From NCBI GenBank assembly GCA_003454835.1, contig DMTA01000258.1:1-5884 (forward strand): DNA of 5,884 nucleotides, written 5' to 3'. The translations under genes were made by a program, and so were the position numbers. This document shows, piece after piece, positions 5,605 through 5,884 of this stretch. A model generated the notes under the pieces. The model was not told the origin of the DNA. It saw only the letters and a program-made list of their open reading frames with translations, and ran no database searches. Source of the stretch: Achromobacter sp. GTDB taxonomy: Bacteria > Pseudomonadota > Gammaproteobacteria > Burkholderiales > Burkholderiaceae_B. Every line of letters starts with the position of its first letter. Position 1 is the first letter of the stretch.

Positions 5605-5884
5605 TTATTTCGGGCGCGCCAGGCCCCAGGCGGCCCCGCGCCGGTACACCGTGCTGCGGTGCACGCCCAGCGCGCGCGCCGCACGGCTGACGCTGCCGCC
5701 GTTCTCAACCAGCGCGGCCCGGATGGCGGCATCCGTCATGGCGTGCAGATCGCCGGTTCCGCTGTCATGGGTGGGCGTCGACGCTGCGGTGCCCGGCGTA
5801 GCAGCGCGCGACGTATCGACGCCTGGTGTAGCGACGCCCGGTGTAGCAACGCCTGGCGTAGCGACGCCTGATGTAGCAACGCCT
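5605..5884 (-). CDS. C-terminus of a Fis-type helix-turn-helix regulator, probably a sigma-54 activator; 5' end outside the window
   Basis: Read on the minus strand, the last 92 residues are visible before TAA (5607-5605). The final 40 or so residues form a Fis-family DNA-binding domain: AAIRAALVENGGSVSRAARA, then LGVHRSTVYRR, ending in GAAWGLARPK. This pattern (helix, NGG, turn, AARALGVxRxTxYRR) is typical of the C-termini of NtrC/AcoR-like sigma-54-dependent activators. The AAA+ ATPase domain that would prove that class is not in view, so a small stand-alone Fis-like protein is possible. Upstream of the domain lies a linker of imperfect GVATP pentapeptides (visible residues 1-30) and an STPTHDSGTGD stretch. 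The gene converges on trpC with a 121-nt gap and shows no sign of belonging to the trp operon. Its target is unknown. Confidence 0.75.
   Translation of the reverse strand, partial: GVATSGVATPGVATPGVATPGVDTSRAATPGTAASTPTHDSGTGDLHAMTDAAIRAALVENGGSVSRAARALGVHRSTVYRRGAAWGLARPK
5796..5884 (-). repeat. 15-bp tandem repeat array coding for a pentapeptide linker
   Basis: On the plus strand the unit is close to GTGTAGCGACGCCTG. Clear copies start at 5826, 5841, 5856 and 5871, and more diverged ones at 5796 and 5811; the array leaves the window at 5884. Good copies alternate GCGACG and GCAACG, suggesting a 30-bp higher-order unit. On the minus strand each unit encodes one G-V-A-T-P/S, so copy number can change without shifting the frame. 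Confidence 0.9.

Noticed and set aside
5530..5871. Plus-strand open frame reading through the terminator and the 15-bp repeats
   Set aside because: The minus strand of the same DNA gives a clean Fis-type domain ending in a stop just short of the terminator. The plus-strand product is Arg- and Cys-rich and reads the repeat in a meaningless frame.

Overview
The window carries an ordinary housekeeping block from a high-GC betaproteobacterium, most likely Burkholderiales and probably Alcaligenaceae (Bordetella/Achromobacter-like). The evidence is heavy G/C use at third codon positions, the order rpe-gph-trpL-trpE-trpG-trpD-trpC, unfused TrpE, TrpG, TrpD and TrpC proteins, and the protein sequences themselves. 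The genus is an inference from recalled family sequences, not a database match.

Layout: 1-508 is the 3' three quarters of rpe (ribulose-phosphate 3-epimerase), followed after 10 nt by gph (phosphoglycolate phosphatase, 519-1226). Positions 1227-1512 form the trp leader. This holds a perfect 13-bp tandem repeat with a decayed third copy, a 24-codon leader peptide gene trpL (1297-1371) with four Trp codons, and an intrinsic terminator (1435-1467) whose 5' arm can instead pair with the end of trpL. This is a classical ribosome-mediated transcription attenuator. The biosynthetic genes follow: trpE (1513-3033), trpG (3089-3655), trpD (3667-4698) and trpC (4695-5483, overlapping trpD by 4 nt). A terminator hairpin sits at 5555-5591. 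A convergent minus-strand gene ends at 5605 and runs off the right edge; only its C-terminus is visible, a Fis-type helix-turn-helix preceded by a tandem pentapeptide repeat.

How the genes work together: TrpE plus TrpG make anthranilate from chorismate and glutamine, TrpD adds the phosphoribosyl group, and TrpC closes the indole ring to give indole-3-glycerol phosphate. trpF, trpB and trpA are not in the window and must lie elsewhere. Charged tRNA-Trp levels, sensed by translation of trpL, should control read-through into trpE. Rpe and Gph are metabolically separate (pentose phosphate epimerisation, 2-phosphoglycolate salvage) and are neighbours by conserved gene order.

I found no new defence system, mobile element, CRISPR array, tRNA or rRNA. 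The points most worth a second look are the multi-structure trp leader (including an unusual extra pairing just past the terminator), the tandem repeat upstream of trpL, and the 15-bp repeat array in the regulator linker.
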